This document shows positions 35,775-43,361 of a stretch of 56,022 bases of DNA, piece by piece; position 1 is the first letter of the stretch, and each line of letters begins with the position of its first letter. The notes beneath the pieces are model-generated. The model was not told the origin of the DNA and did not search any database. It saw only the letters and a list, made by a program, of their open reading frames with translations. The DNA lies in contig JAAYDU010000022.1 in the NCBI GenBank assembly GCA_012729095.1, forward strand, positions 1 through 56,022, in the 5' to 3' direction. The DNA is from Methanobacteriota archaeon. Lineage in GTDB: Archaea; Thermoplasmatota; Thermoplasmata; Methanomassiliicoccales; UBA472. Both the position numbers and the translations under genes were made by a program.

Positions 35775-36488
35775 ATGGATGCCCAGGAAGGAGGGTGGGC
35801 CGATGTCTCAGCGAGCGTCAGGAGCCGCTGCCGAGGATGCCCCCGCGACCCCCAAAAGGTCCCAGTGATGTTCGAACCGAAGGAACCTGGGAAGGTTGAT
35901 ATGGTCATCGTTTCCCAGGAGCCTGGTCACTGGCTCCGGCCGCAGGGCGAAGGCGCGCCAGCGAAGCTCATATCGCTTGCCCTGGGCCAGGGGACCGCCG
36001 AGGAGGTCAGAAAGGCCAATCCCCTGAGCAAGGTCCTCCAGATATTGGGACCGTTCGACCCGTCCGCCTCCCGGGTGTACTGGACCCATGCTCTCAAATG
36101 CGTACCCGTGAACGGTGACAGGGACGTGAACAAGGAGTGGCGCAAAGCGGCCACGAAATGCCGGGAACATTTCATAAACGAGCTGAAGATGCTGGGCAAG
36201 GACGAGCTGAACCTTCTGGCGTTCGGCAAGTACGCCTTGGAACTTTGCCTCAACGTGCTTGACGGCCAGGATATGGACCAGGAGCTCAGCATAGGCGATT
36301 TCATACAGTCAGAGAAACTTCCCCTGGTCTACAAGTACCGCTTCAAGGATGGTTCGGTTAAGAACGTGAGGCTGTACGTCTTCACGAATCCCTCGGCGGA
36401 GGTGGTCAAGGTCATGAAGAGCGGGGGCAAGATGACATCTGACGAGGTCCAGGCATTGGAGGTAAAAAGGATCAAGTGCTTGCTGTGA
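35775..36488 (+). CDS. Uracil-DNA glycosylase superfamily protein with Fe-S cysteines
   Basis: 237 residues from ATG 35775. Four cysteines are placed as in family 4/5 glycosylases: Cys19 and Cys22 (RCRGC), Cys109 (HALKC) and Cys129 (ATKC), able to hold a 4Fe-4S cluster. The strand MVIVSQEPGHW corresponds to the usual uracil-recognition loop, here VSQEPG rather than GEAPG, and the later part contains LNLLAFGKYALEL. It would cut uracil from DNA or belong to a related clade with another substrate. Earlier start codons in frame (35673) lie upstream of the TATA box. It is divergent from the CBS gene. Confidence 0.78.
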   Translation: MDAQEGGWADVSASVRSRCRGCPRDPQKVPVMFEPKEPGKVDMVIVSQEPGHWLRPQGEGAPAKLISLALGQGTAEEVRKANPLSKVLQILGPFDPSASRVYWTHALKCVPVNGDRDVNKEWRKAATKCREHFINELKMLGKDELNLLAFGKYALELCLNVLDGQDMDQELSIGDFIQSEKLPLVYKYRFKDGSVKNVRLYVFTNPSAEVVKVMKSGGKMTSDEVQALEVKRIKCLL

Positions 36489-36555
36489 GGACCAAGCAAC
36501 GTAATCTCCGATGCCCGAACCTGCCATCGAAATGACGACTATGGGTAGCAGCCCC

Positions 36556-36660
36556 TCACATCATCAGGGACCCGCAGAACTGGCATGTCACCGCGCCTAC
36601 GGGGTTCATGCCACCGCACGCCGGGCACTTCTTCTGGTCGCCTGTATCCGTTATGCCCAT
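36556..36660 (-). CDS. 34-residue zinc-ribbon microprotein
   Basis: A short frame from ATG 36660 to TGA 36556 that codes for MGITDTGDQKK, then CPACGGMNPVGAVTCQFCGS and LMM. Two CxxC pairs are separated by ten residues, a full zinc-ribbon knuckle pair. CAAGGAAC precedes the ATG as a weak ribosome site. Nothing else fills the 439-base gap between the flanking genes. It may be a stand-alone zinc-binding microprotein; function unknown. Confidence 0.55.
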   Translation of the reverse strand: MGITDTGDQKKCPACGGMNPVGAVTCQFCGSLMM

Positions 36661-36927
36661 GTTTGTTCCTTGATCTTGCAGGGGCTTAATTGTTTTGGCG
36701 GCCTTGAAAGACAGCGCGATAACTTACTTTTCGGACCGCGATCAAGCCAAAGATGTTCGTACCGGGCATCCCGATCAGTTGTCCCGGCCCATCAAGGTCC
36801 ATAGATCGGCCTTTGAGCCCGGGGCTTGGAACCATCGGTATGATAGGGGTTCCTATCATCTCACGGTACTCTGTTCTAGCGCGAAAGTTATATGATGATT
36901 TCAGGCTCTGACCTTATCTGTCCTTAA
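36661..36927. other. Intergenic region with palindromes
   Basis: No gene seen. It holds AGCCCGGGGCT (36826-36836), the perfect hairpin ATGATAGG-GGTT-CCTATCAT (36840-36859), and a TATA-like GTTATATGA (36885-36893) that suits the gene starting at 36928. The palindromes lie 27 bases or more upstream of the TATA box, a place for an activator or repressor. Confidence 0.45.
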
Positions 36928-37698
36928 ATGGGTATATGTCCAAGATGCGGCAAGAAGCAGCTGGTCTCCAGCGGCCTGTGCTCTCAGTGCAAGGAAGCGG
37001 TGGCTTCAGAGAAGCAGAGAAGCAACATCGACAGCATCAAGAAGGGATTTCCCGGGTATTTTGACAAGGTAATGTGGGACACGGTGAGCGCCAGGTTCGG
37101 AATCTCAAAGCCGACGGATAAGGACTGGTCAATGATCAACGACCTCATCCGTGCCGACCGGGACGGCTTTCTCTACCTGATTGACGGCATCACCGCCGAG
37201 AAGTTCGCCTGCGGATCGCAGTACAATCTAAAAACGAAGAAACTTGAGCACCTGTACGCGAACTGGGAGAACATCCTGAGAGACACGGGATATCCTCCCA
37301 TGTTCAACTATGTCGATGGAAGGGCCAGGGACATGAACGCCTGCGTTCGCCAGGCCCTGCGCAAGGTGCAAATATACTGCGACGCGGAGATCGCCATTCG
37401 CGCGGGAAGGTACGAGGACGCCGCCCGGTCATACGAGAAGCTCACCATGTACGAGGAGGCGGGAAGGATACGCAAGATGGCGCTCAGCGAGAGGAACACC
37501 TCGAGGAACGTCTCGGTGAACATGAACCAGCTCATAGACCAGGTGCGGCAGGGAGGGCTAGCCTTGGCATACAAATGCCCAAACTGCGGGGGGTCCATCA
37601 ACATCAACAAGGATTTTGACCCGGGCATGCGCGTATGCGCCTACTGCGGCACGCCTCTGGACACCACCGTCATCGCCACGATGATCAAGAACATTTGA
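36928..37698 (+). CDS. Protein with N- and C-terminal zinc ribbons
   Basis: 256 residues. The N-terminus is CPRCGKKQLVSSGLCSQC (residues 4-21) and a second ribbon lies near 217-242 (YKCPNCGGSININK ... VCAYCGTPLD). The middle is helical and aromatic, including FDKVMWDTVSARFG, and a TPR-like stretch AGRYEDAARSYEKLTMYEEAGRIRKMA near 170-195. No enzyme motif is seen. The pairing of zinc ribbons with a TPR-like helix hairpin suggests a scaffold or regulatory protein. A strong hairpin follows the stop. Confidence 0.72.
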   Translation: MGICPRCGKKQLVSSGLCSQCKEAVASEKQRSNIDSIKKGFPGYFDKVMWDTVSARFGISKPTDKDWSMINDLIRADRDGFLYLIDGITAEKFACGSQYNLKTKKLEHLYANWENILRDTGYPPMFNYVDGRARDMNACVRQALRKVQIYCDAEIAIRAGRYEDAARSYEKLTMYEEAGRIRKMALSERNTSRNVSVNMNQLIDQVRQGGLALAYKCPNCGGSININKDFDPGMRVCAYCGTPLDTTVIATMIKNI

Positions 37699-37712
37699 CA
37701 TCCTCCACCGTG

Positions 37713-37763
37713 GTCCGGTCATAAATGGGCAGGACCGGACGATCATCGTCCATCACCTTTTTT
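37713..37763 (+). terminator. Inverted repeat and T-run
   Basis: GTCCGGTC (37713-37720) and GACCGGAC (37733-37740) are perfect inverted copies around a 12-base loop; six T residues follow at 37758-37763. Likely terminator of the zinc-ribbon gene, though the 17 bases before the T-run are more than usual. Confidence 0.4.
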
Positions 37764-37847
37764 CGAGCGGGATCGGGCAGCGCTCTCCCGTTCGGGCCGA
37801 TGCCGGGTCCATAGCAATCAATATCCCCGTGATAACCCATACGTTGC

Positions 37848-38849
37848 ATGGGCAAGAACGGCACTAACAGGTGCTGCTGGTCTTTGATGTTCACGGCCGT
37901 CATCATCTTGGTAAGCGGTCTATTGCTTCTTGAGATGCACTTGGGCACGCTGCCATTCATAGACCTGACCCAGGCTGGATCGGAGGTAGCGACCATTCTC
38001 CTGGTCATCCTTGTGATAAGCGTGGCATGGGTGCTCATAAACCTGATCGGCAGACTGTTCGAGAACCTACTGGGCCCCGTTGTGGGAAGCTATGCCCAGG
38101 CAAGGTCGGCCTGGAAGATGTTAAGCTACGCCATATGGGCAGTGGTACTGCTGGCCCTCCTGTTCACCGTAGTGGGGGACATAAGCTCCCTAGGTGTTTA
38201 CATAGGTCTCATCGGAGCCGCCCTTACCTTCGTTCTCCAGAGGCCCCTGTTGAACATTGTCGGATGGATGCTGATCACCTACAGGGGGCTTTTCCGCATC
38301 GGTGACCGCATAATGCTGGGTGACGTCAAAGGATACGTCCTGGACATACGCATCATGTACACCGAGGTCAGGGAGTTCGGGGAATGGATGAAGGGCGATA
38401 CGTTCACCGGCAGGATCGCTGTGATCCCGAACAGCATGGTTTTCGACAACCCCGTGCTCAATTACACCAAGGACCTTCCGTTCATATGGGACGAGGTGGC
38501 CACATTGGTCACGTACGAGAGCGACATCGAACTGGCTAAGGGCTACATACTGGAATCGGCCCGGGAGGTGGTGGGGGAGTCCATGAAAAACAACTATGGG
38601 CTGTACCGTAGCCGACTGGGAATCAGGGACCTGGACCAGTTCCTGCTCCATGCGCCCGAGCTGAGAATGGAGATGGCGGATTCCGGGGTGAACGTGTACG
38701 TGCTGTACTTCTGCGCCGCGGATGTACGCCGGTCCATAAATAGCGACATAACCGAGCGCATCTGGAGAAGGTTCATGGACGATCCCCGGGTGGGCATCGC
38801 GTATCCCCACGTTCATCTGGTGGGATCGGAAGGTAAGCTGCCGGTCTGA
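37848..38849 (+). CDS. MscS-family channel-like protein
   Basis: A 333-residue membrane protein. Membrane segments lie at about 12-30, 46-66, 86-105 and 109-135, then the MscS-like region GAALTFVLQRPLLNIVGWMLITYRGLFRIGDRIMLGD, then a beta domain (YVLDIRIMYTEVREF ... IPNSMVFDNPVLNYT) and a longer C-terminal domain. The Gly/Ala pore helix is less regular than in the MscS at 12271, and the family is the group of larger archaeal MscS-like proteins. It senses membrane tension or small osmotic changes by analogy. It is alone between a terminator and the next gene. Confidence 0.85.
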   Translation: MGKNGTNRCCWSLMFTAVIILVSGLLLLEMHLGTLPFIDLTQAGSEVATILLVILVISVAWVLINLIGRLFENLLGPVVGSYAQARSAWKMLSYAIWAVVLLALLFTVVGDISSLGVYIGLIGAALTFVLQRPLLNIVGWMLITYRGLFRIGDRIMLGDVKGYVLDIRIMYTEVREFGEWMKGDTFTGRIAVIPNSMVFDNPVLNYTKDLPFIWDEVATLVTYESDIELAKGYILESAREVVGESMKNNYGLYRSRLGIRDLDQFLLHAPELRMEMADSGVNVYVLYFCAADVRRSINSDITERIWRRFMDDPRVGIAYPHVHLVGSEGKLPV

Positions 38850-38957
38850 GGATATCGTCAAGGAACGGGCGAACCCGTACAGCTGAAAGATCACCAGGAT
38901 GTACGCGGACGTGCAGGTGGTCGCATCGCGCATATTATTTAGGGCAAATAGGTCTTA

Positions 38958-39371
38958 ATGGAAAGGGATCGCATGGAAGGTTCAGACAAGCCGAAAGGGT
39001 TGATGAGGAAGGAGATCGTCAAGGGGACGATAGCCATCGGAGCCGCCATAATCCTCCTGCTGGTCCTGATAGCAGTGGGCGGGCTCACGGACGATGACGG
39101 TGAGTCGGGTTCGGACATACGCATTTCCGATTGGTATGCTGTCAATGTCGATGGCGGTCTGAACTTCACGGTCAACGCCACCAATCACGGGAATGCCATA
39201 GGGGCCGCGACCATCACATGCCAGTTGGAGACCTACAACGCCACGTTCTCCGTGGACCACGAGATCCACCTGGGCTCGGGTAAGAGCTATTCCTTCGTGA
39301 TATTCCTGCCCCTGCCGCAGGACGTCATGCTCGAGCAGGGCGATGAGAGCGTCAGCATCGTTCAGAGCTGA
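38958..39371 (+). CDS. Membrane-anchored extracellular protein (CARDB-like)
   Basis: 137 residues: a basic N-terminus, one membrane helix (GTIAIGAAIILLLVLIAVGGL at about 23-43), an acidic linker DDDGESGSD, and a beta-sandwich domain (ISDWYAVNVDGGLNFTVNATNHGNAIGAATITCQL and IHLGSGKSYSFVIFLPL). The pattern of N-x-TNHG and the strand spacing resemble CARDB/DUF11-like folds used on archaeal surfaces. A TATA-like CATATTATTTA at 38931-38941 gives a nearly leaderless ATG 38958; ATG 38973 is another choice. Confidence 0.65.
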   Translation: MERDRMEGSDKPKGLMRKEIVKGTIAIGAAIILLLVLIAVGGLTDDDGESGSDIRISDWYAVNVDGGLNFTVNATNHGNAIGAATITCQLETYNATFSVDHEIHLGSGKSYSFVIFLPLPQDVMLEQGDESVSIVQS

Positions 39372-39381
39372 TGGCTTTCGT

Positions 39382-39870
39382 CTAGGACCCGCTCTCTCGT
39401 CCGGACCGAGGGTGCCCTTCAGACCATGACGGTCCCCCGGCCAACTCGATTGCCGAACCGAGGGCGATGCCAAGGTCCAGCAGCCTGAGGGCGCGGTTCG
39501 GTCCTGGGAACTCCCAGGTGAAGGAAGCTGCGTTCATCTCCCTGCGCGCGGCCATGCCGCATGCCCCGCAGTTCATTCCAGCGCCCGGGTGTGGAAGAAG
39601 TCCGATCAGCGGTACCGCGTGGGGATCCAGCACGTTCCTTCCGTCCCGTTCATGATGCGATGTTCAATGCTTCTTGCAGTGCTCCATCATATCCTTTCCA
39701 AAAACGGTCCTCTGGTCATCATCCAGTAGCAGGGTCTCTATGAGGTCCTTGCCCGTGGCCTCGGGCGCTTTTCTAGCGACCAGCTCGATCGTTCTTCCCA
39801 CCGTACGGACGGTTTCCTTGCCGTTCACATCGTATCGATTCGCTACACGATGGCTATTCTTGCCGTTCAT
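39382..39870 (-). pseudogene. Decayed DUF2148 (ferredoxin-like) gene
   Basis: Reading one frame from 39870 downwards gives the DUF2148 N-terminus (TVRTVGRTIELVARKAPEA, then GKDLIETLLL), an in-frame TGA at 39666-39664, and then the rest of the family in the same frame: ERDGRNVLDPHAVPLIGL, GMNCGACGM, GPNRALRLLDLGIALGSAIELA. After that the last 50 or so residues (family NVDNRIMY...GIPLSATGKNIFFDR) are missing and unrelated sequence runs to a stop at 39382. Two later cysteines of the family (in fxxC and GPxC) are also replaced (AARRE, GPNRAL). One stop, one lost end and lost ligands point to a true pseudogene. Both open pieces could be mistaken for short genes. Confidence 0.72.
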
Positions 39871-40034
39871 TACCTTAATGGACTGGCGGAGCCCATCCGC
39901 TTGCCCAAGGCCAGGCGGACCCCTGTGGAAAGATCGGAGGCCCCGATCATTGAGGCCGGTCCCCCCAAGGACCGGCGATGTGATGCTCGGCGCGGACAGC
40001 GGGAAACGGTCCATCCGCATATTCCATCCCCCGT

Positions 40035-41237
40035 CTAGGGAGTTCTCAGGACATCATCGATCAAGACCGCGGCCCTGTTCGCCCCGTCCAGCGGGATCGG
40101 TTCGTAGTCCACTCTCTTTCCAATGTTCTCCAGTACCGTCCTTGCCAGCAGTTCGGGGGTGGTACTGGAGAAGGGCAAGCGCAGGTCCGCTCCCCTCCGC
40201 CTGTTCGACGCTGAGACGTGCACGCTCTGCTCGAAGTGCTGCTCCAGGGGAAAATAGATGAACGGCCTCCGAAGGGCCAGCAGCTCCAACGAGGTCGTCC
40301 CGCTGGCAGTGGTTATGGCAAGGTCGCAGGCCGCGAGATGCCGGTACAGGTCGGGCATGTAGCCAACCACTTCCAGCCCTTTCCGGGGCTCGATGGATCG
40401 GGGATCTATCCTCGGTCCGCAGACCAGGAGCATCCGGGCAGTGGGAAGGGACCTCTGCATCAAAGGGCACGCTTGGGCGCAGAGGTCCAGCAGCGGCTTG
40501 CCCGCGGAGGTGCCTCCCACCGTGCACACGATGAGCGGTCCATCACCGTAACCCAGGGAGTTCCGGACCTTGTCCCGGTCGCAAAGTTCACGGGGATCGA
40601 AGTGCAGGATGTAACCTAAAAAATCCGTCCTGGTCATCAGGTCCCTGAAGCTGGACAGAAAAGGTCCCCGGTCCTTGTCGGGGATGTCCTCTCGCACGCC
40701 TACGAACAGGACGCGGGCGGCGACCCGCGGGTCCAGCATCTGCTTGTACCATTTACCGTTGGCGATGTTCACATACAGCCTTTCCATGGGGTTCTCGGTC
40801 ATCGCCTCGAACCCGACGAAATCGAAGATGAACACCAGCTTAGCATCCTTCAGCAGGCCGTGCCGGTCATGGACCGCCTCCAGCAGGTCGTAGGTCTCGT
40901 CCCCCACGACCAGGTCGATGTGCTCCCTCTCTATGACCAGGCGGCAGGCCTTCACGTTGGCCTCGGCGTCGCCCATCATGTCCACGCCGATCATGGCCAT
41001 GTTGGTCCGGAACTCCTTGGCGGCCTTCTCTATCCTGTTAGTTCCGTAGGACACCATGGACGACTCGGGGGCGATGCTTTCCCCGGCATCCCTGATCACC
41101 GTGCGCGCAGGTTCATCGGCCAGCCAGGTGATCTTCACGTCCGGCCTTGTCCGGCGCAAAGCCCTGGCTATCGCCAGGTCCCTCGAAACGTGTCCCAGAC
41201 CTATCGAACCGCTGATGAACAGAACCTTGTTCCTCAT
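40035..41237 (-). CDS. GT-B glycosyltransferase (MurG/UDP-sugar type)
   Basis: 400 residues with the N-terminal nucleotide-free Rossmann half beginning VLFISGSIGLGHVSRDLAIARAL and the C-terminal donor-binding half with VCTVGGTSAGKPLL, VVGYMPDLYRHLAACDLAITTASGTTSLELLALRRPFIYFPL and a QHFEQ loop. This is the GT28/MurG-like plan used to add sugars to lipids or surface glycans. Archaea have no murein, so the target may be a glycolipid or S-layer glycan. The ATG at 41237 follows the TATA-like ATTTATAAT at 41270-41280. The decayed DUF2148 gene is downstream on the same strand. Confidence 0.85.
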   Translation of the reverse strand: MRNKVLFISGSIGLGHVSRDLAIARALRRTRPDVKITWLADEPARTVIRDAGESIAPESSMVSYGTNRIEKAAKEFRTNMAMIGVDMMGDAEANVKACRLVIEREHIDLVVGDETYDLLEAVHDRHGLLKDAKLVFIFDFVGFEAMTENPMERLYVNIANGKWYKQMLDPRVAARVLFVGVREDIPDKDRGPFLSSFRDLMTRTDFLGYILHFDPRELCDRDKVRNSLGYGDGPLIVCTVGGTSAGKPLLDLCAQACPLMQRSLPTARMLLVCGPRIDPRSIEPRKGLEVVGYMPDLYRHLAACDLAITTASGTTSLELLALRRPFIYFPLEQHFEQSVHVSASNRRRGADLRLPFSSTTPELLARTVLENIGKRVDYEPIPLDGANRAAVLIDDVLRTP

Positions 41238-41578
41238 ATCATCTTGACAATGTAATATATTGAGATGCGTTTATTATAAATTACTGAGAACCCTCTGCGA
41301 TAACGTTACTTCCAAGGTCATTGGGGCGCTCGACCGCTGGGTGAAAAGGTCACGGCCGGGCTCGGACCAGAGGCGCGAGCAAGGCCAAATTGGCGCCTCC
41401 GGGGGTTGAACGCGTCTTTCAATGACAGGATAGGGCCTTCCGATACTGACAGGCGAAAGCGCTCCACCTGATGCCGCAGGTTCCAGGTCCTAACGAAAAG
41501 TGGTCGGAGCGGTTACATTTATCCATTGCGGATAAATAAATCGAACCCAAATTCTCCACAGCCAGACCATAGAAATCG
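41238..41578. other. Intergenic region upstream of the glycosyltransferase gene
   Basis: 341 bases without a credible gene. It holds the TATA-like stretch for the glycosyltransferase (41268-41280), an inverted repeat GAGGCGC (41370-41376) with GCGCCTC (41393-41399), and an AT-rich TTTATTTATCC stretch (minus strand, 41527-41540) just after the tRNA that may end its transcript. Confidence 0.4.
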
Positions 41579-41665
41579 TGGTGCAGGGGTGGAGATTTGA
41601 ACTCCAGAACCACTAAGGATAGGATCCTAAGTCCTACGCCGTTGGCCAAGCTTGGCTACCCCTGC
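41579..41665 (-). tRNA. tRNA-Leu(TAG), CCA end encoded
   Basis: Class II tRNA on the minus strand: acceptor GCAGGGG (from 41665) with CCCCTGC, discriminator A at 41582 and CCA at 41581-41579. The anticodon loop CUUAGGA closed by UAGGA/UCCUA gives anticodon UAG. A long variable arm and a T loop GUUCAAAUC are present. A TATA box TATATAT lies at 41691-41697, about 26-30 bases upstream of the 5' end. The D arm GUAGCCAAG-x-UUGGCCAACGG is nearly the same as in the tRNA-Leu(GAG) at 11.6 kb. Confidence 0.93.
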
Positions 41666-41690
41666 CTGTCGTTTCCGAATGAATAGTTCC

Positions 41691-41697
41691 TATATAT
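41691..41697 (-). promoter_or_regulatory. TATA box of tRNA-Leu(TAG)
   Basis: ATATATA on the minus strand, about 26-30 bases upstream of the tRNA 5' end. Confidence 0.6.
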
Positions 41698-41931
41698 CCT
41701 ATCTGTCAAAGCGGCCCTGGAGCACAGATCCGAACGCGCCCCGGTCCCCCAAGCGCGTCATCACCCATTTCCCACGGAGGGGGCGCGGCCCGGTAAAACA
41801 CCCAGAGGGGCAGACCTCCCCAGGACTTCAACCGCACCAGTGATCGATAGTGTGCTGATCACACACGGCCACCGCTTCTTCGATCGCTCTCATCGGCAGG
41901 CAAGATGCACGCCTGGATCTCCTGTTCACGA

Positions 41932-42729
41932 TCATTCCTCTAGAACGGACCGCGCCCGCTTCCTCCCAGCGACGATCCCCATCGTCCCTAACATGAATGG
42001 CAGCTTCAGGGACCAGGGGACGATCTCAGAATTGCGGGTCTCTATGAACCTGGTATCTTCCGCGCCCCAATCCTTCATCTTGTCCAGCAATGCGTCGAGG
42101 TCCCCGTATGCGCTCTTCAGGAGGAAAAGGTCTTGGATTGAGAACCATCCCCCCGGCCTCAGCACCCGCAACGCCTCCTGGACCAGCGATCCCTTGTCCC
42201 TGACACCCCGGACCTCGTGAAATGTGAAATTGCTGACCACCACATCGAAGCTATCGTCTTCGAAAGGAAGTGATGCCGCGTCCCCTCTCTGGAAGGTCAC
42301 CCGGTCCCCCACACCCTCGATGGACGCGTTCCGTTCGCAGGCGCTGCTCGAATATCCCCAATCCTTGCCCCAGTAGTCCATGCCGACGACCATCATCTCG
42401 GGATATGCCTTGGCCAGCATTATGGCGAGCGCCCCGTTTCCGCACCCGATGTCCAGCCCCCGTCCCTTCCCCTGACCTCCGATGTTGGTCAGGACCATCC
42501 GCCTCACCTGTCTTGAAATGTCCTTGCCCCGCGGGGAAAAGAGATGTCGGGCATAGGCGAAATAGGACGATATCGCGATGAGGACGAGAGATGGGACGAG
42601 CAGCAAGGGGACCAACGGCGTCAATATCAGGATGGCGAGGCCCGCCGCCCCCGGTACATATATCAGCTTCAATGAAACCCAATTTCCGTAATCCAGCTCG
42701 CCTTCATCGGCCTTCTTCCGATCCTTCAC
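41932..42729 (-). CDS. Membrane-anchored class I SAM methyltransferase
   Basis: 265 residues. Two membrane helices at about 24-38 and 40-60 precede a Rossmann methyltransferase domain with motif I GLDIGCGNG at 91-99, the acidic end of strand 2 at VVGMDYWGKDW, motif GDAASLPFEDDSFDVVVSNFTFHEV and the motif VLRPGGWFSIQDLF. The substrate is unknown; the membrane anchor points to a lipid, quinone or membrane protein. It starts at ATG 42729 and stands alone, with gaps of about 270 and 160 bases around it. Confidence 0.88.
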   Translation of the reverse strand: MKDRKKADEGELDYGNWVSLKLIYVPGAAGLAILILTPLVPLLLVPSLVLIAISSYFAYARHLFSPRGKDISRQVRRMVLTNIGGQGKGRGLDIGCGNGALAIMLAKAYPEMMVVGMDYWGKDWGYSSSACERNASIEGVGDRVTFQRGDAASLPFEDDSFDVVVSNFTFHEVRGVRDKGSLVQEALRVLRPGGWFSIQDLFLLKSAYGDLDALLDKMKDWGAEDTRFIETRNSEIVPWSLKLPFMLGTMGIVAGRKRARSVLEE

Positions 42730-42886
42730 CGACCCATCCCCGGAGAGTTTAGCTCAGGATGAACGCTCTCTGATCGATTATCATGCCACTCTTGAATGAT
42801 AAAAACTTGCACCGGCCAAAGCACCAGCCCGATCCCCTGGGGCCGGGGCTTGCGACAGGGCGCGCTTTCGATCCCATGACCAGCAA

Positions 42887-43321
42887 CTACTCAGGACGGT
42901 CGAGCAGCTCCTGCAGCATGAACTTGGCGTTCTCCAAGGCCTTCTCGCGGCGCTTGGGATAGCTTTCCACTTTCGCGCGCACGTGAACGCAGTCGTCCCC
43001 GCTGGAGATGACCAGTTCCTCTAGGAACGCCTTCTGCTTGTCCAGGCGGAAGAAGAGCTGCCCGTCGTCGTCCATGCGCTGGTCCACGCTGTCCAGTAGG
43101 AGCGCCAGATCGTCCTTGGACAATCTGCGGAAGAACGCACGTATATCCGCCTTTCGAGAAACGGTGCAGGTCATGATGAGTATCTTGTTTCCGTGATAAC
43201 CTTCAGAGTGTTTCACTTTGATATCCTCGATCCCAACGGCGAAGGTCATGGCCTTCCTTACGCGCTCTTCGACCTCGGTGGCCTGGCAGAACGTACGGAA
43301 ATCGAGGTGTATCACGCTCAC
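42887..43321 (-). CDS. COG1325-type RNA-binding protein (exosome-associated)
   Basis: 144 residues. The start IHLDFRTFCQATEVEERVRKAMTF and the middle SEGYHGNKILIMTCTVSRKADIRAFFRRL match the archaeal RNA-binding family PF01877/COG1325, which is predicted to bind RNA and to be linked with the exosome or ribosome. The C-terminal half (FFRLDKQKAFLEELV, RAKVESYPKRREKALENAKFML) is also typical. A TATA-like GTTTAAAGG on the minus strand at about 43345-43353 precedes the ATG at 43321. It is downstream of the ATP-NAD kinase gene (40 bases) and may be in one unit with it. Confidence 0.82.
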   Translation of the reverse strand: MSVIHLDFRTFCQATEVEERVRKAMTFAVGIEDIKVKHSEGYHGNKILIMTCTVSRKADIRAFFRRLSKDDLALLLDSVDQRMDDDGQLFFRLDKQKAFLEELVISSGDDCVHVRAKVESYPKRREKALENAKFMLQELLDRPE

Positions 43322-43361
43322 GCCACGTCTAACGCCACTGACCCTTTAAACGATTTGCCTC

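Noticed and set aside
39664-39666. TGA as selenocysteine in the DUF2148 gene
   Set aside because: The codon falls in a variable stretch (CKKH-stop-TSHH) that holds no cysteine in the family, and the C-terminus is also lost, so decay explains it better.
41419-41649. 76-codon minus-strand frame
   Set aside because: It runs through the tRNA-Leu(TAG) gene and has no motif.
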